64,000 nucleotides of DNA from NCBI RefSeq assembly GCF_001553955.1, contig NZ_CP014234.1, positions 2,108,001 through 2,172,000 of the forward strand, given 5' to 3'. The first letter of the stretch is position 1. Every line of letters starts with the position of its first letter. Below, piece by piece: positions 25,886-35,904 of the stretch. This DNA is from Moraxella osloensis (GTDB taxonomy: Bacteria > Pseudomonadota > Gammaproteobacteria > Pseudomonadales > Moraxellaceae). Both the position numbers and the translations under genes were made by a program. The notes under the pieces were generated by a model, which worked only from the letters and a program-made list of their open reading frames with translations, searched no databases and was not told where the DNA came from.

Positions 25886-27085
25886 ATGGATAGCGCACAA
25901 ACCACCCACCAAACTCGCAGTCAGACCACAAGTGGCCATTACGCTTTGCTGTGGGCAGGGGCAGCTGTGTCAATCGCTGAGATTTTGACGGGCACCTACC
26001 TTGCGCCGTTGGGGTGGGAGCGTGGCTTGTTAGCCATCGTCATTGGGCATATGATTGGTGGTTTGCTATTTTTTCTAGTCGGCTATATTGGGGCAACCCA
26101 ACGCAAAAGTGCCATGGAAACAGTGAAGGGTAGTTTTGGTTTTCATGGTGGGATGCTTTTTGCTTTGCTAAATCTTGTGCAATTGGTCGGTTGGACAGCC
26201 ATCATGATTTATGATGGGGCATTGGCAGTCAATGGGATTTGGGCTATCGGACAAGCGGCCTGGTGTGGTGTGATTGGTGCGCTGATTGTGCTGTGGCTGT
26301 GGATGGGCAACCGCTTCTTTGGCAAAATCAATGCGTTGGCGGTAGCTGGGTTGTTTATTTTAACACTTATTTTGTCGTTTAAATTATTTAAGTTAGGCGC
26401 TGGGGATGTGGCAGCGACAAAAGACGTGGCAGCAGCAATGAGCTTTGGGGCAGCGGTGGAGCTCGCGGTCATTATGCCATTATCATGGTTGCCACTGGTG
26501 AGTGATTATACTCGCAATGCGCAAAGACCTTTGCAAGCGACACTTGTGAGCACCGTGAGCTATGGGGTGATGAGTGCGTGGATGTATGCGATTGGACTGG
26601 GCATGGCGTTGTATACCCAAACCTCAGATTTTGCCCAAATGCTGTTACAGCTTGGATTGGGCATGACTGGGTTATTGTTGATTGTGCTCGCGACGGTGAC
26701 AACCACGTTTTTGGATGCGTACTCGGCAGGCGTGTCGGGTGTCTCGCTGTGGCAAAAACTTCCAGAAAAAGGCTTGGCAATTGGCATTACCCTCATCTGT
26801 ACTATCGCAGCTATGTTGTTTCCCATGGATGATATCACTGAATTTTTATACTTTTTAGGCTCAGTTTTTGCGCCAATGGCAGCCATTCAAATTGTGGACT
26901 TTTTTATTTTAAAAAATACCGGTATCAAACAGCGTTTTAATGTCAAAAATTTGATTGTTTGGGCGATTGGTTTTTGCTTGTACCGTTATTGGCTTGCCCA
27001 TCCACTTGATATCGGCAATACCTTGCCGGTGATTATGGTGACGATGCTGTTATGCTTCTTGGTTAATGTAGTCCCAAAAAAATAA
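25886..27085 (+). CDS. cytX: NCS1-type permease, CytX-like (putative hydroxymethylpyrimidine transporter)
   Basis: A 399-residue integral membrane protein with about 11-12 hydrophobic segments. Its size and motifs (AEILTGTYLAPLGW, PLSWLPLVSDYTRNA, TTTFLDAYSAGVS) match the CytX branch of cytosine/purine permeases, proposed to import thiamine pyrimidine precursors. ATG 25886 is chosen by similarity; the ribosome binding site is weak and an upstream ATG at 25847 is possible. No thiamine gene is adjacent and no TPP riboswitch is visible in the short leader, so the substrate is inferred from family only. Confidence 0.8.
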   Translation: MDSAQTTHQTRSQTTSGHYALLWAGAAVSIAEILTGTYLAPLGWERGLLAIVIGHMIGGLLFFLVGYIGATQRKSAMETVKGSFGFHGGMLFALLNLVQLVGWTAIMIYDGALAVNGIWAIGQAAWCGVIGALIVLWLWMGNRFFGKINALAVAGLFILTLILSFKLFKLGAGDVAATKDVAAAMSFGAAVELAVIMPLSWLPLVSDYTRNAQRPLQATLVSTVSYGVMSAWMYAIGLGMALYTQTSDFAQMLLQLGLGMTGLLLIVLATVTTTFLDAYSAGVSGVSLWQKLPEKGLAIGITLICTIAAMLFPMDDITEFLYFLGSVFAPMAAIQIVDFFILKNTGIKQRFNVKNLIVWAIGFCLYRYWLAHPLDIGNTLPVIMVTMLLCFLVNVVPKK

Positions 27086-27182
27086 TGCCGTCAGCCACGC
27101 TTACGTCAATTTTTTACAGTCCAATTTTTTTCATAGTAGGGCTAATTGGTTGATTTAAGCCTTACACTTGCTATCAATAGCA

Positions 27183-27212
27183 AAAGCCCTGTCACAACGA
27201 ACAGGGCTTTAA
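27183..27212. terminator. bidirectional terminator between convergent genes
   Basis: AAAGCCCTGT and ACAGGGCTTT form a perfect 10-bp stem with an 8-nt loop between the permease gene (plus) and the YdcH-like gene (minus). T-rich sequence follows on both strands, though weakly. Confidence 0.8.
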
Positions 27213-27250
27213 TCAAAAAAATCGAATTTAGCTTAAATTTAGCTTAGAAC

Positions 27251-27475
27251 TTATTTATTTTTATTGTCTTCTAAGATTTTATAGATTTCATCTTTTAATT
27301 GCAGTTTTTGTTTTTTTAATGCTTCAATTTCGTCGTCACGGCTGCCTGCTGCAACAGGATCTTTTTCTAGGTTAATGATTTGAGCATCTAAGTCATTGTG
27401 TTTATCAAATAATTTTTCAAAGTGTTTATCAGAAGTTTTTAGTTTGCTAATAAGTTCGCGATGTTCTGGAAACAT
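27251..27475 (-). CDS. YdcH/DUF465 family protein
   Basis: A 74-residue, highly charged, helical protein: MFPEHRELISKLK start, then FDKHNDLDAQI and IEALKKQKLQLKDEIYKIL. This matches the DUF465/YdcH family of small coiled-coil proteins, whose function is unknown. ATG 27475 has GAAAGGA about 8 nt upstream. It is divergent from ahpF and shares a terminator with the permease gene. Confidence 0.85.
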   Translation of the reverse strand: MFPEHRELISKLKTSDKHFEKLFDKHNDLDAQIINLEKDPVAAGSRDDEIEALKKQKLQLKDEIYKILEDNKNK

Positions 27476-27813
27476 AGTTCTTTCCTTTCTTTGGTTGTAT
27501 GTGAAAAATAATGCAAAGGGGTCAACACATAAGACAAATTTGATTGAGTTAATATATTGCATTTGTCTTATTAGCATTGTAACTAAAAATCGCATGGTTG
27601 ACTATACGCTAATCGGTAACAATTGGTGAGGGGGCAAAAGCCATACTATCAATGCACTTAAGTAATTTATGTATTAATATTTTGTTATATAAAATAATAA
27701 ACGTTTTGTTTTTTAAAACATAGCTATCAACTTTCTCACATTGTCAAAGCCCACAAAAATCACAATAATAAGGTTAACACAATGACTTACCCAATAACTA
27801 GAAGGAAACTACC
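27476..27813. other. 338-bp divergent region upstream of ahpF
   Basis: AT-rich spacer between the YdcH-like gene and ahpF. It should contain both promoters. I see a segment ACATAGCTATCAAC (about 27718) that recalls an OxyR half-site but no full operator, no gene and no terminator. Confidence 0.4.
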
Positions 27814-29397
27814 ATGTTAGATCAAGGTTTATTAGATGCAGTAAAAAGTTATAGCGAACGTATGACTCGCCCGATTGAGTTTGTGTTGGGTGAGGGTGAA
27901 CATGAACAGCGCGCTGAACTGGTGGATTTTTTGACCCAAATTGCAGGAACCACTGACAAGATTCGTTTGAGTCAACAATTCGATGCCAATCTATCACCGA
28001 TGAGTTTTAAAATCCGTAGCCAAGACAAAGATACAGGTATCATTTTTAGTGGTATTCCAGGTGGTCACGAATTTACCTCATTGATTTTGGCGATTTTACA
28101 ATCAGGTGGTAGTGAAATCAAACTTGACCCAGGTATTCAAAATATTATTAAGGCGATTAAACAGCCGCTAAAATTTGAAACTTTCGTCTCATTGTCTTGC
28201 CACAACTGTCCAGACGTGGTACAAGCGCTGAACCAATTTGCGTTATTGAACGACAACATCAGCAATGAAATGATTGATGGTGGTGTGTTCCAAGACATGA
28301 TTAACGAGCGCAATATCCAAGGCGTACCTGCGGTATATTTAAATGGTAAACCTTTTGCCAATGGTAAAATTGACACTGCCAAACTCATTGAGAAACTGCA
28401 ACAGCAATATCCAGATTTGATGAGTGGTGCAGCAGCAGCCGAACAGCTTGAGCAGCAAGATGTAACCATCATCGGTGGCGGACCTGCGGGCGTAGCGGCA
28501 GCCATTTATGTGGCACGTAAAGGCTTAAAAGTGACCATGGTGGCTGATCGTATCGGTGGGCAAGTGAAAGATACCCAAGATATCGAAAACTTGATTTCAA
28601 TCCCGTTGACCAATGGTAATGAATTATCTGCCAATTTTGTCAAACATATTGCCGCTTATAGTATCACGGTCAAAGAAATGGTAAGCGTGACATCCATCAG
28701 CGAAAATTCTGCACAAATGAATGAGCAAGGCGAGGATAAGCCAACCTACCAAATTACCTTGAATACCGGTGAAAGTTTTGGCACTCGTGCGATTATCGTA
28801 GCGACGGGGGCAAAATGGCGTAAGCTTAACATCAAAGGTGAAGACGAAAATATCGGTAGTGGCGTCGCATATTGTCCGCACTGTGATGGTCCGTTCTTTA
28901 AAGGCAAAGACGTGGCAGTTGTGGGCGGCGGTAACTCAGGGATTGAAGCGGCAATTGACTTGGCAGGCATTGTCAAACACGTGACAGTGTTAGAATTTGC
29001 TGACACGCTCAAAGCAGACCAAGTATTGATTGATAAAGCCAAAGAGCGCGATAATATCGATATCATGACAAGTGTAGCGAGCCAAGAGATTAAAGCAACT
29101 GATGGTAAAGTCAGTTCGCTAATTTACCAAGACCGTACCACCGGTGAAAACAAAGAATTGCCATTATCTGCTATCTTTGTGCAAATCGGACTGGTGCCAA
29201 ACTCGGAAGTGGTCAAAGATTTGGTACAGGTGACCAAATTTGGTGAAATCGAAATCAATGAGAAATGCCAAACCAACAAACCCGGAATTTTTGCCTGTGG
29301 TGATGTCACTACCGTACCGTTTAAGCAAATTAATATTGCGATGGGCGAAGGTAGTAAAGCGGCACTCAGTGCGTTTGAATACCTCATGTTGCAATAA
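27814..29397 (+). CDS. ahpF: alkyl hydroperoxide reductase subunit F
   Basis: A 527-residue flavoprotein disulfide reductase. The N-terminal tandem thioredoxin-fold region carries CHNC (Cys129/Cys132, the same positions as in E. coli AhpF). The FAD site [12 protein letters not shown], redox center CPHC (about 354-357), NAD(P)H site [12 protein letters not shown] and C-terminal ACGDVT follow in order. It passes electrons from NADH to AhpC. The ATG has AAGGAAA upstream. Unusually it is separated from ahpC by the permease and YdcH-like genes. Confidence 0.97.
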   Translation: MLDQGLLDAVKSYSERMTRPIEFVLGEGEHEQRAELVDFLTQIAGTTDKIRLSQQFDANLSPMSFKIRSQDKDTGIIFSGIPGGHEFTSLILAILQSGGSEIKLDPGIQNIIKAIKQPLKFETFVSLSCHNCPDVVQALNQFALLNDNISNEMIDGGVFQDMINERNIQGVPAVYLNGKPFANGKIDTAKLIEKLQQQYPDLMSGAAAAEQLEQQDVTIIGGGPAGVAAAIYVARKGLKVTMVADRIGGQVKDTQDIENLISIPLTNGNELSANFVKHIAAYSITVKEMVSVTSISENSAQMNEQGEDKPTYQITLNTGESFGTRAIIVATGAKWRKLNIKGEDENIGSGVAYCPHCDGPFFKGKDVAVVGGGNSGIEAAIDLAGIVKHVTVLEFADTLKADQVLIDKAKERDNIDIMTSVASQEIKATDGKVSSLIYQDRTTGENKELPLSAIFVQIGLVPNSEVVKDLVQVTKFGEIEINEKCQTNKPGIFACGDVTTVPFKQINIAMGEGSKAALSAFEYLMLQ

Positions 29398-29426
29398 TTT
29401 TTCACCTGTTTTTTTAGTTATTTTTC

Positions 29427-29462
29427 AAAAAAAGCCAAACTATGACGTTTGGCTTTTTTTTT
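29427..29462 (+). terminator. rho-independent terminator of ahpF
   Basis: AAGCCAAAC/GTTTGGCTT stem with a 6-nt loop, preceded by seven A and followed by a long T run. It lies 30 bp past ahpF. Confidence 0.92.
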
Positions 29463-29564
29463 GCGGGTAACTTTTTTTGGCGGGTAATATGGTGTTGCCT
29501 TGTCAGTGTATATTGGCGAGGTAGGCATACTACCAAAAATCCGCTACAATAACTTGCAAACTAT

Positions 29565-29594
29565 TAATAGCGATTTAAATAATAGCGATTTAAA
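29565..29594 (+). repeat. 15-bp perfect tandem duplication before the dehydrogenase gene
   Basis: TAATAGCGATTTAAA occurs twice head to tail, ending directly before the GGA of the ribosome binding site. It sits in the 5' leader of the gene at 29605. Confidence 0.85.
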
Positions 29595-29604
29595 GGAATA
29601 AATC

Positions 29605-30507
29605 ATGACAACAGCAAATACTTCATCCATCAAGCAGGTTACGGTAGCCGGCGGCGGCGTACTGGGTTCTCAAATCGCCATGCAAAACGCCTTTTTTGGC
29701 TTTAACGTCACAATCTTTGATAAAGAACCTGAAAAGGTCAAAGAGCGCATCGCAAAACTCATGCCCATCTACGCCAAATTCTATGACAAAAGCCCAGCAC
29801 AAGCCCAAGTAATGACCCATGCGATTCGCTATGTGACTGACTTAGGCGAAGCGGTGGCACAGGCTGATTTGGTCATTGAAGCCTTACCAGAAGTCCTTGA
29901 TATCAAAAATGAATTTTATAAGGCGCTGGCAAAGGTAGCCCCAAGTCACACGATTTTTGCCAGTAACAGCTCAACCTTGATTCCTAGCCAAATGGTCGAA
30001 GCCACAAGTCGTCCCGATAAATTTTTGGCGTTACACTTTGCCAACCGTATCTGGGTGAACAACACCGCAGAAGTCATGGGCTCAGCGCAAACCGATCCGG
30101 CGGTATTTGACAGCATTGTTGCTTATGCCAAAGCCATTGGCATGGTGGCGTTACCACTCAATAAAGAACAGCCTGGCTATATCTTAAATACCCTATTAGT
30201 GCCTTTTTTAAATGCCGGCATGCACTTGTATGCCAATGACATTGCCGATCCCCAGACCGTTGACAAAACTTGGATGATTGGCACAGGCGCACCGATGGGA
30301 CCGTTTGCCATGATGGATATCGTAGGGGTTAATACCATTGTTAATATCAGCCAGCAAAAAGCCAAAACAGGCTCAAAAACTGCCGAGCGATTTATCCAAA
30401 AACTGCAAACCGAACTGATCGATAAAGGTCGCACAGGGTTTGAAGTGGGGAAGGGTTTTTATGATTATCCAAACCCGGCTTATAAAGACCCTGATTTTTT
30501 AAAATAA
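29605..30507 (+). CDS. 3-hydroxyacyl-CoA (3-hydroxybutyryl-CoA) dehydrogenase
   Basis: A 300-residue NAD-dependent dehydrogenase. The Rossmann motif is GGGVLGSQIA (about residues 17-26), the SNSST motif near 120 includes the conserved catalytic-region Ser/Asn, followed by HFANRIW and the C-terminal helical domain (PGYILNTLLVPFLNAG). It oxidises 3-hydroxyacyl-CoA to 3-ketoacyl-CoA in fatty-acid or butyrate metabolism and could supply or drain PHA precursors. AAAGGA precedes the ATG. It stands alone with a terminator after it. Chain-length preference is not readable. Confidence 0.88.
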   Translation: MTTANTSSIKQVTVAGGGVLGSQIAMQNAFFGFNVTIFDKEPEKVKERIAKLMPIYAKFYDKSPAQAQVMTHAIRYVTDLGEAVAQADLVIEALPEVLDIKNEFYKALAKVAPSHTIFASNSSTLIPSQMVEATSRPDKFLALHFANRIWVNNTAEVMGSAQTDPAVFDSIVAYAKAIGMVALPLNKEQPGYILNTLLVPFLNAGMHLYANDIADPQTVDKTWMIGTGAPMGPFAMMDIVGVNTIVNISQQKAKTGSKTAERFIQKLQTELIDKGRTGFEVGKGFYDYPNPAYKDPDFLK

Positions 30508-30553
30508 GCGTCAAAAAAGTTTAAAAGTCAGTATTTGAAAGTCAGTAGATGAC

Positions 30554-30590
30554 AAAAGCCCATTGACCTAACATGGGCTTGGTTTTTTAT
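30554..30590 (+). terminator. rho-independent terminator
   Basis: AAGCCCAT/ATGGGCTT stem with a 9-nt loop followed by GGTTTTTTAT, about 50 bp after the dehydrogenase stop. Confidence 0.85.
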
Positions 30591-30678
30591 CTTTTATTGC
30601 GGCAGCACCCACCGCTAGCACTTGCCAAAGCCAACAATTTACCCCAAAATGATAAAAAATTGTTGCCAAAAAACCCCG

Positions 30679-33579
30679 ATGAAGCCAACCACCGCCCAAC
30701 AAGTCAACACCTTATTATATTATTTGCAGACCAAACAGACACCGCCGTTTGAGATACTGTTTTGGGAAAACTTGCAAAAGATTGACTTTGATTATTCAGC
30801 CAACAGCCTACAACAACTCAGTCGGTTTTTTGCAGCAATGGCAAAACGCCACATTCAATTGCCACAATTATTGGCAAACCAAAGCGGGCAAGCACTTGTG
30901 GTAGCGCTCGCCGCTTATATTGCAGACTATTTAGCCAAAACCACCGGGCAACCGATTGCTTGGTATGACTATGACAGGATGTCAGCGCAGCTGGCACGGC
31001 AAAATAAGCACCCCATCCAGTCACAGTTACCTGCCGATTTTTACGCGTCACTCACCGCGCGCATCGGACACAAAATCTATTGCCAACCGCTTAAGTTATT
31101 ACCAGATTTGTTGCAGGGTAAGGACGTGTTGCCACAGTTTATTGCCCAGATGACGCAGACCCTCTATCAGCAATCGCAAGTCAACTTATTGCAATCGCCT
31201 GAGGCAGTGTGTCAGGGCTATTTGGCAAAAGTGAAAACAGGCAAACTACAAGACGATGCTATCGCATTTTCTACCTATTTGGCAGCGGTGAATTTTGATA
31301 ATAGTCGTGATAGCTTAGTGCAAATTGATGAGGCGTTATCGGCTATTCAGCAGGCGTTTGGGTTTACGCAAGCGGATTATCTGGACTTTTTGCAAGATGC
31401 CTCACATCAAGCATTTTGCTATTTGCTGGGGTTTTATATTGGCGTGACCAGCAGTCGCTTGGCAAATGTGCCCGTGCGCTGGGTATCTTTTGCGCAGATG
31501 TATGACAGCTTGGGCGAGGAGTTTGCTGAATGCCTTGAGCATAGTTTTGTACTGCTGTTTGAGGACTGCTATCGCACACCGATGCTGGTAGTGACCAATC
31601 GGTTATTTGGACTTGCTAGCAGTTTTCCGACCACTGCTGCTGAGTTTGCGGATATTTTGCAGCGGCAAAATGCAGGTCACCTAGCAGTTTATCCTTATCA
31701 AGACGCTGTGAGCGCTACCGCTGACTTGCCAGCGCCTTGGACGTCAGCCATGCAGGCGGCGGGTGCGTTAGTGGCGTCTGTGCTATCAAGGCTATCACAA
31801 GGTGAGCCGATTTTACCTTCTGTGTATCAAGCCCATACCAGCGACAATACAGGGGGTGAATTAACCGCATTTAATCCATCCAATATTAAGTTGTTATATC
31901 CTCACGATACGGATTTAGATACAGTTACAGCCACAGATACAGATACAGACACAAATATAGACACAGTGATTGATAGCCTCTACCAAACGCTGCATCAAAA
32001 CCCACAATTAGCCCCCATAATCGTAGGCTGTTTTGATAGCTATACCAATTTGCCGATGGGGCGTACCGAAGGGATTGTGATTGAGATATGGGTGTATGAA
32101 AACCCTCGCTTACAGTTGCAGCTTGTGTTGCCGTATCAGTCCGCCAATGATTGGCACAGTCTAAAAATTTATCCGTTAGTCAGTCATCAAAACGGCGCAC
32201 AAACAGCGCTTACCTCCGAACAAATAACCGCGTTAACCACGCACTTTTACCAAGCACTGCTAAGCACACCTTCAACACAAAATACCGCGGTCAAAACGCT
32301 GTGGCAAGACGCCTATGTCAATCAACTTGATAGTTGGGTATTGCCGCCCAAAGACCAGCGTATCCAGCAACAAAACGCGCAGCTGGTGACACGATTTGAT
32401 TTTGCGCTATTGCCGATACTCGATAATCAAACCAATGTGAATATGGCAGCTTTTGACTATACCAGCATTGATTGGCGCGGGTTTGATTTGGCAAAATATA
32501 TTTTGCAAACCAGCCACCACGAGCAAAGCTATTTGCAAGTATACGTCAGTGATAACTTGATTAAAGATGAGCTGTATCGGCAAGTAGAAGCGACTGAGGA
32601 TTTATATCGCTATGGCAAAGTGGTGTGGGGTGTTGTGATAAAATCTGATGCGGCGTTAACCAAGCCTATGTCAGAAGAAGAACGAGACACGCCTTTTGCC
32701 AACTATCGGGTAAGTTGTGCCGACATTTTGTTTGATCCAAGCGGGCAAGCAAGGGTAGAAGACTTGCAAGCCAAGGCAAGTCAATTAATGGATGCGGTTG
32801 GCACAGTCAATCAGCCGCTAAATGCTGCATCCGACGTGGCGTTTTATCAGTTACATTGCCAAGACGACACATCTAGGGTATTTAATTTGGCTTATCCAGC
32901 CAGTATCGCAGCGACAAACTATCGGATAACTAGCAGTTGGATTTGGCGGCGTCATTTGCCCAATGGCATGTTATCAAATAGCGTAGTGCCCATTATCATT
33001 CATACTCATGCTTACCAAAATAAAGCCGAGCAGGGCGAAATTATGGTATTGCCTAGCCAATTATGGGATAAAGCCTATTATCACTATTGGCTAAGCTTGG
33101 CTTATGAGCAGTTTGGGCAAGATTATGATTTACTTCCTTATATTCACTGGCAGCAAAAATACGCACAGGATAGCACCGATGCCGCGACCCAAAAGCGGCT
33201 ATGGCCAAAATTTAAACCCAATCGAGCACCCAGCCGAGAACAAAGTTCAGCTATCGGATTGATGTCAGACAAGCTAGAAAATCCAATGTCAGCTACTGCT
33301 CAGCAACAAGCCGCTATTCAACAAACGACTGGGCAAAAGCTTGCTGATGTAAAGCCAACTTTACAACCACAGACATCACAGGCAGCCCAGACACCAAAGC
33401 CAATGCCACCACCCTCACTATCCAATGAATTGACGCAGCAACTTATGAATGACAAGCTGCGCTTACAAACCCAATTATCTACCAAAGATACCGCCAAAGA
33501 TAAAAAACTCCTGCTGATTGCTATCGGTGGGGTGCTTGTTTTGATTATCATGGTGATACTGGTCAAATTGATGCGATAA
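30679..33579 (+). CDS. large unrecognised tail-anchored protein
   Basis: A 966-residue protein from ATG 30679; starts at 30649 (ATG) or 30622 (TTG) are possible and no clear ribosome binding site decides. I do not recognise it. Residues up to about 400 look helical, then comes an Asp/Thr repeat (around 425-445), then a mixed alpha/beta region rich in Trp and Tyr, a Pro/Gln-rich linker, and a single hydrophobic segment in the last 25 residues (LLLIAIGGVLVLIIMVILVKLMR) with no signal peptide. This suggests a cytoplasmic protein anchored by its C-terminus. No nucleotide-binding motif was seen. Single-gene unit followed by pdxB. Confidence 0.85.
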   Translation: MKPTTAQQVNTLLYYLQTKQTPPFEILFWENLQKIDFDYSANSLQQLSRFFAAMAKRHIQLPQLLANQSGQALVVALAAYIADYLAKTTGQPIAWYDYDRMSAQLARQNKHPIQSQLPADFYASLTARIGHKIYCQPLKLLPDLLQGKDVLPQFIAQMTQTLYQQSQVNLLQSPEAVCQGYLAKVKTGKLQDDAIAFSTYLAAVNFDNSRDSLVQIDEALSAIQQAFGFTQADYLDFLQDASHQAFCYLLGFYIGVTSSRLANVPVRWVSFAQMYDSLGEEFAECLEHSFVLLFEDCYRTPMLVVTNRLFGLASSFPTTAAEFADILQRQNAGHLAVYPYQDAVSATADLPAPWTSAMQAAGALVASVLSRLSQGEPILPSVYQAHTSDNTGGELTAFNPSNIKLLYPHDTDLDTVTATDTDTDTNIDTVIDSLYQTLHQNPQLAPIIVGCFDSYTNLPMGRTEGIVIEIWVYENPRLQLQLVLPYQSANDWHSLKIYPLVSHQNGAQTALTSEQITALTTHFYQALLSTPSTQNTAVKTLWQDAYVNQLDSWVLPPKDQRIQQQNAQLVTRFDFALLPILDNQTNVNMAAFDYTSIDWRGFDLAKYILQTSHHEQSYLQVYVSDNLIKDELYRQVEATEDLYRYGKVVWGVVIKSDAALTKPMSEEERDTPFANYRVSCADILFDPSGQARVEDLQAKASQLMDAVGTVNQPLNAASDVAFYQLHCQDDTSRVFNLAYPASIAATNYRITSSWIWRRHLPNGMLSNSVVPIIIHTHAYQNKAEQGEIMVLPSQLWDKAYYHYWLSLAYEQFGQDYDLLPYIHWQQKYAQDSTDAATQKRLWPKFKPNRAPSREQSSAIGLMSDKLENPMSATAQQQAAIQQTTGQKLADVKPTLQPQTSQAAQTPKPMPPPSLSNELTQQLMNDKLRLQTQLSTKDTAKDKKLLLIAIGGVLVLIIMVILVKLMR
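31908..31970 (+). repeat. GATACA-like low-complexity repeat inside the unknown gene
   Basis: Degenerate hexamer repeats (GATACA, GACACA, GTTACA) encode alternating Asp/Thr. They keep the frame and mark a likely flexible linker. Confidence 0.65.
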
Positions 33580-33697
33580 ATTTGCCCAATTTTTATTTGA
33601 AAAAATTCAGCATACGCATCAAAAGGTCATAAAAATTTGTTATGCTAACGGTCTGTAAGTTGGATGATGACAACAAAAAGAAAGATAGGGATACAAT

Positions 33698-34801
33698 ATG
33701 AAAATTATTGCTGATGGCAATATTGCTCATTTAAGCGATTTTTTTAATGAACACACTTTAGGGCGACCCATCGAATTGATTGCGATGGCAGGGCGCGAGA
33801 TTGACGCGGCTGTGATAGATGAGCATCAGCCCGATATTTTGTTAGTGCGTTCCGTCACGCCTGTCAACAGGCTGTTATTAGACAACAATAAAAGCGTCAA
33901 ATTTGTCGGTAGTGCCACCATCGGCATCGACCATGTCGATGTGGAGTACCTCGCCAAGCGCGGTATCATTTTTGCCCATGCCGCTGGCTGTAGTAAGCAT
34001 TCGGTTGCACAATATGTGGTGGCAGCGATTGCCAATTTGCGCCCTGACTATTTTTTCAAACCCATCAACCTTGGCATTATTGGGGTGGGTAATATCGGTA
34101 ATACCCTCGCGCAATATGCGATTTCCTATGGCTGGAATGTGCTGGGCTATGACCCACTCAAACCACCGTCCGTAGTCAACAATGCCAAACTTGAAACTGT
34201 ACTGCAAGAAAGCAATGTGATTAGCTTTCACGTGCCACTAACGCATGCGCACAACAGTTCATATCCCACCCATCACGACTATCTGATGACCCAAGCGCGT
34301 TGGCAAACCGTATCCGACACTGCCATCATCATCAATACCTCGCGCGGTGCAGTCCTCGGTCGTGATGATATTGTCGCAAGCCCGAATGTGTGTGTGCTCG
34401 ATGTGTTTGAACACGAGCCCAATATCGATGCAGAGCTGCTCAAAGCCTGTAGTATCGTCACTCCGCATATCGCAGGTTATACCCTAGAAGGCAAACTTAG
34501 GGGCACACAGTTTGTCTACAATGCCTTATGCAAATATTTACAGGTTGCCCCAACGGTTGATTTTCATAGCTTGATGCCAGCTGAAGTGCCGCTGTTTCAA
34601 AAAGTGCATAACCCACTCAAAGACCACGAGCGCCATCAACTGCTCAATAAAATTCCTGTGATGTATGATATCAAAGCCGATGACAAGCGTTTACGTAGTG
34701 TGGCAAACGCAAACGGTGATATTGAAGGCAAAGACTTTGATAACCTGCGTAAAAACTACCCGCTGCGCCGTGAATGGCAATCATACGTGTTTAAAATTTG
34801 A
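33698..34801 (+). CDS. pdxB: 4-phosphoerythronate dehydrogenase
   Basis: A 367-residue D-2-hydroxyacid dehydrogenase of the PdxB type. The start MKIIADGNI, SATIGIDHVD, the NAD-binding GIIGVGNIGNTLA (about 125-137), the Arg-containing NTSRGAVL and the catalytic His in TPHIAGYT are visible, plus the PdxB C-terminal dimerisation domain. It oxidises 4-phosphoerythronate in the DXP-dependent vitamin B6 pathway. A GATAGGGATAC ribosome binding region precedes the ATG. A terminator follows. Confidence 0.95.
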   Translation: MKIIADGNIAHLSDFFNEHTLGRPIELIAMAGREIDAAVIDEHQPDILLVRSVTPVNRLLLDNNKSVKFVGSATIGIDHVDVEYLAKRGIIFAHAAGCSKHSVAQYVVAAIANLRPDYFFKPINLGIIGVGNIGNTLAQYAISYGWNVLGYDPLKPPSVVNNAKLETVLQESNVISFHVPLTHAHNSSYPTHHDYLMTQARWQTVSDTAIIINTSRGAVLGRDDIVASPNVCVLDVFEHEPNIDAELLKACSIVTPHIAGYTLEGKLRGTQFVYNALCKYLQVAPTVDFHSLMPAEVPLFQKVHNPLKDHERHQLLNKIPVMYDIKADDKRLRSVANANGDIEGKDFDNLRKNYPLRREWQSYVFKI

Positions 34802-34828
34802 TAAAAATGTTCACCATGACATAAAGCA

Positions 34829-34866
34829 AAAATAGCCAGTATGGGAAAATACTAGCTATTTTTTTT
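34829..34866 (+). terminator. rho-independent terminator of pdxB
   Basis: AATAGCCAGTAT and ATACTAGCTATT pair with one mismatch over a short loop, followed by eight T. The next gene begins about 40 bp on. Confidence 0.85.
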
Positions 34867-34908
34867 GGGTCTGCTAATATTGTCGCAAATCCACCTATCC
34901 AAACTGCT

Positions 34909-35874
34909 ATGTCAACCACTTATCAACCTACTTGCACCCTACAAACCGCCCAAGCCCGTGCTGCGATGTATGCCACTATTCGCCAGTTTTTTGCCGAGCG
35001 ACAAGTGCTAGAAGTACAAACTCCTGTGCTGTCACAGGCGGGCAATACCGATATATTTTTGCAATCCGTCTCTAGCAATGTCACTGTGGCCGACCATCCA
35101 ACAACCTATTATCTGCACACCTCACCCGAATTTGCCATGAAGCGTCTATTGGCAGCTTGGCAAGTACCGATGTACCAAATTTGCCCCGTGTTTCGCGACA
35201 ACGAAATTGGCAGCCGCCACAACATTGAATTTACCATGCTCGAATGGTACCGTCCCAATTTTAGTTTGGATGAACTGGCAAAAGAAACCAACGATTTGGT
35301 GTCCGCGGTACTCGGCTATCCGGTGATTTTTGACCATTATCGCTATGTGGATGCCTTTATGGATTTTGTCAAAATTCATCCCTTCGATGCCAGTTGCGAT
35401 ACCCTCAAAGCCATCGCCAAAGATAATGGTCTTAACATTGATTTGGGGGAGGATCACCAAGGCTGGTTAGATTTATTATTTAGTCATTTGGTGGAGCCTA
35501 ATTTGGGAAAAGCGCTACCGACACTCATCTATGATTATCCTGTCGCCACTGCCGCCCTCGCCAAGACAGTCACAGACAAAGATGGCAATCGGGTGGCTAG
35601 ACGCTTTGAGCTGTATATCAACGGTCTTGAAATCGCCAATGCGTATGATGAGTTGGCTGATGGACAGGCGCTGCGTCTGCGCTTTGATGAAGATAATGTG
35701 GCGCGTAAAAAACGTGGGCTGCCTGTGATGCCAATTGACGAAAATCTGCTGGCAGCTTGTGATGACCTGCCAGCTTGTAGTGGCATTGCGCTTGGTATTG
35801 ACAGGCTGCTAATGATTAAAACGGGCAAAACCCATATCCGCGATGTCATCGCTATACCCACCCCTCACGCCTAA
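34909..35874 (+). CDS. epmA: elongation factor P--(R)-beta-lysine ligase
   Basis: A 321-residue class II aminoacyl-tRNA synthetase paralogue lacking the anticodon-binding domain, the right length for EpmA (GenX/PoxA). Class II motifs: motif 2 FRDNEIGSRHNIEFTMLEWY and motif 3 GIALGIDRLLM near the C-terminus. It attaches beta-lysine to elongation factor P so ribosomes pass polyproline stretches. EF-P and EpmB are not in the window. No strong ribosome binding site precedes the ATG. A transporter gene follows by 30 bp. Confidence 0.95.
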   Translation: MSTTYQPTCTLQTAQARAAMYATIRQFFAERQVLEVQTPVLSQAGNTDIFLQSVSSNVTVADHPTTYYLHTSPEFAMKRLLAAWQVPMYQICPVFRDNEIGSRHNIEFTMLEWYRPNFSLDELAKETNDLVSAVLGYPVIFDHYRYVDAFMDFVKIHPFDASCDTLKAIAKDNGLNIDLGEDHQGWLDLLFSHLVEPNLGKALPTLIYDYPVATAALAKTVTDKDGNRVARRFELYINGLEIANAYDELADGQALRLRFDEDNVARKKRGLPVMPIDENLLAACDDLPACSGIALGIDRLLMIKTGKTHIRDVIAIPTPHA

Positions 35875-35904
35875 CAGCAGTGAACTCAAAAAATAGGAAT
35901 TGAT

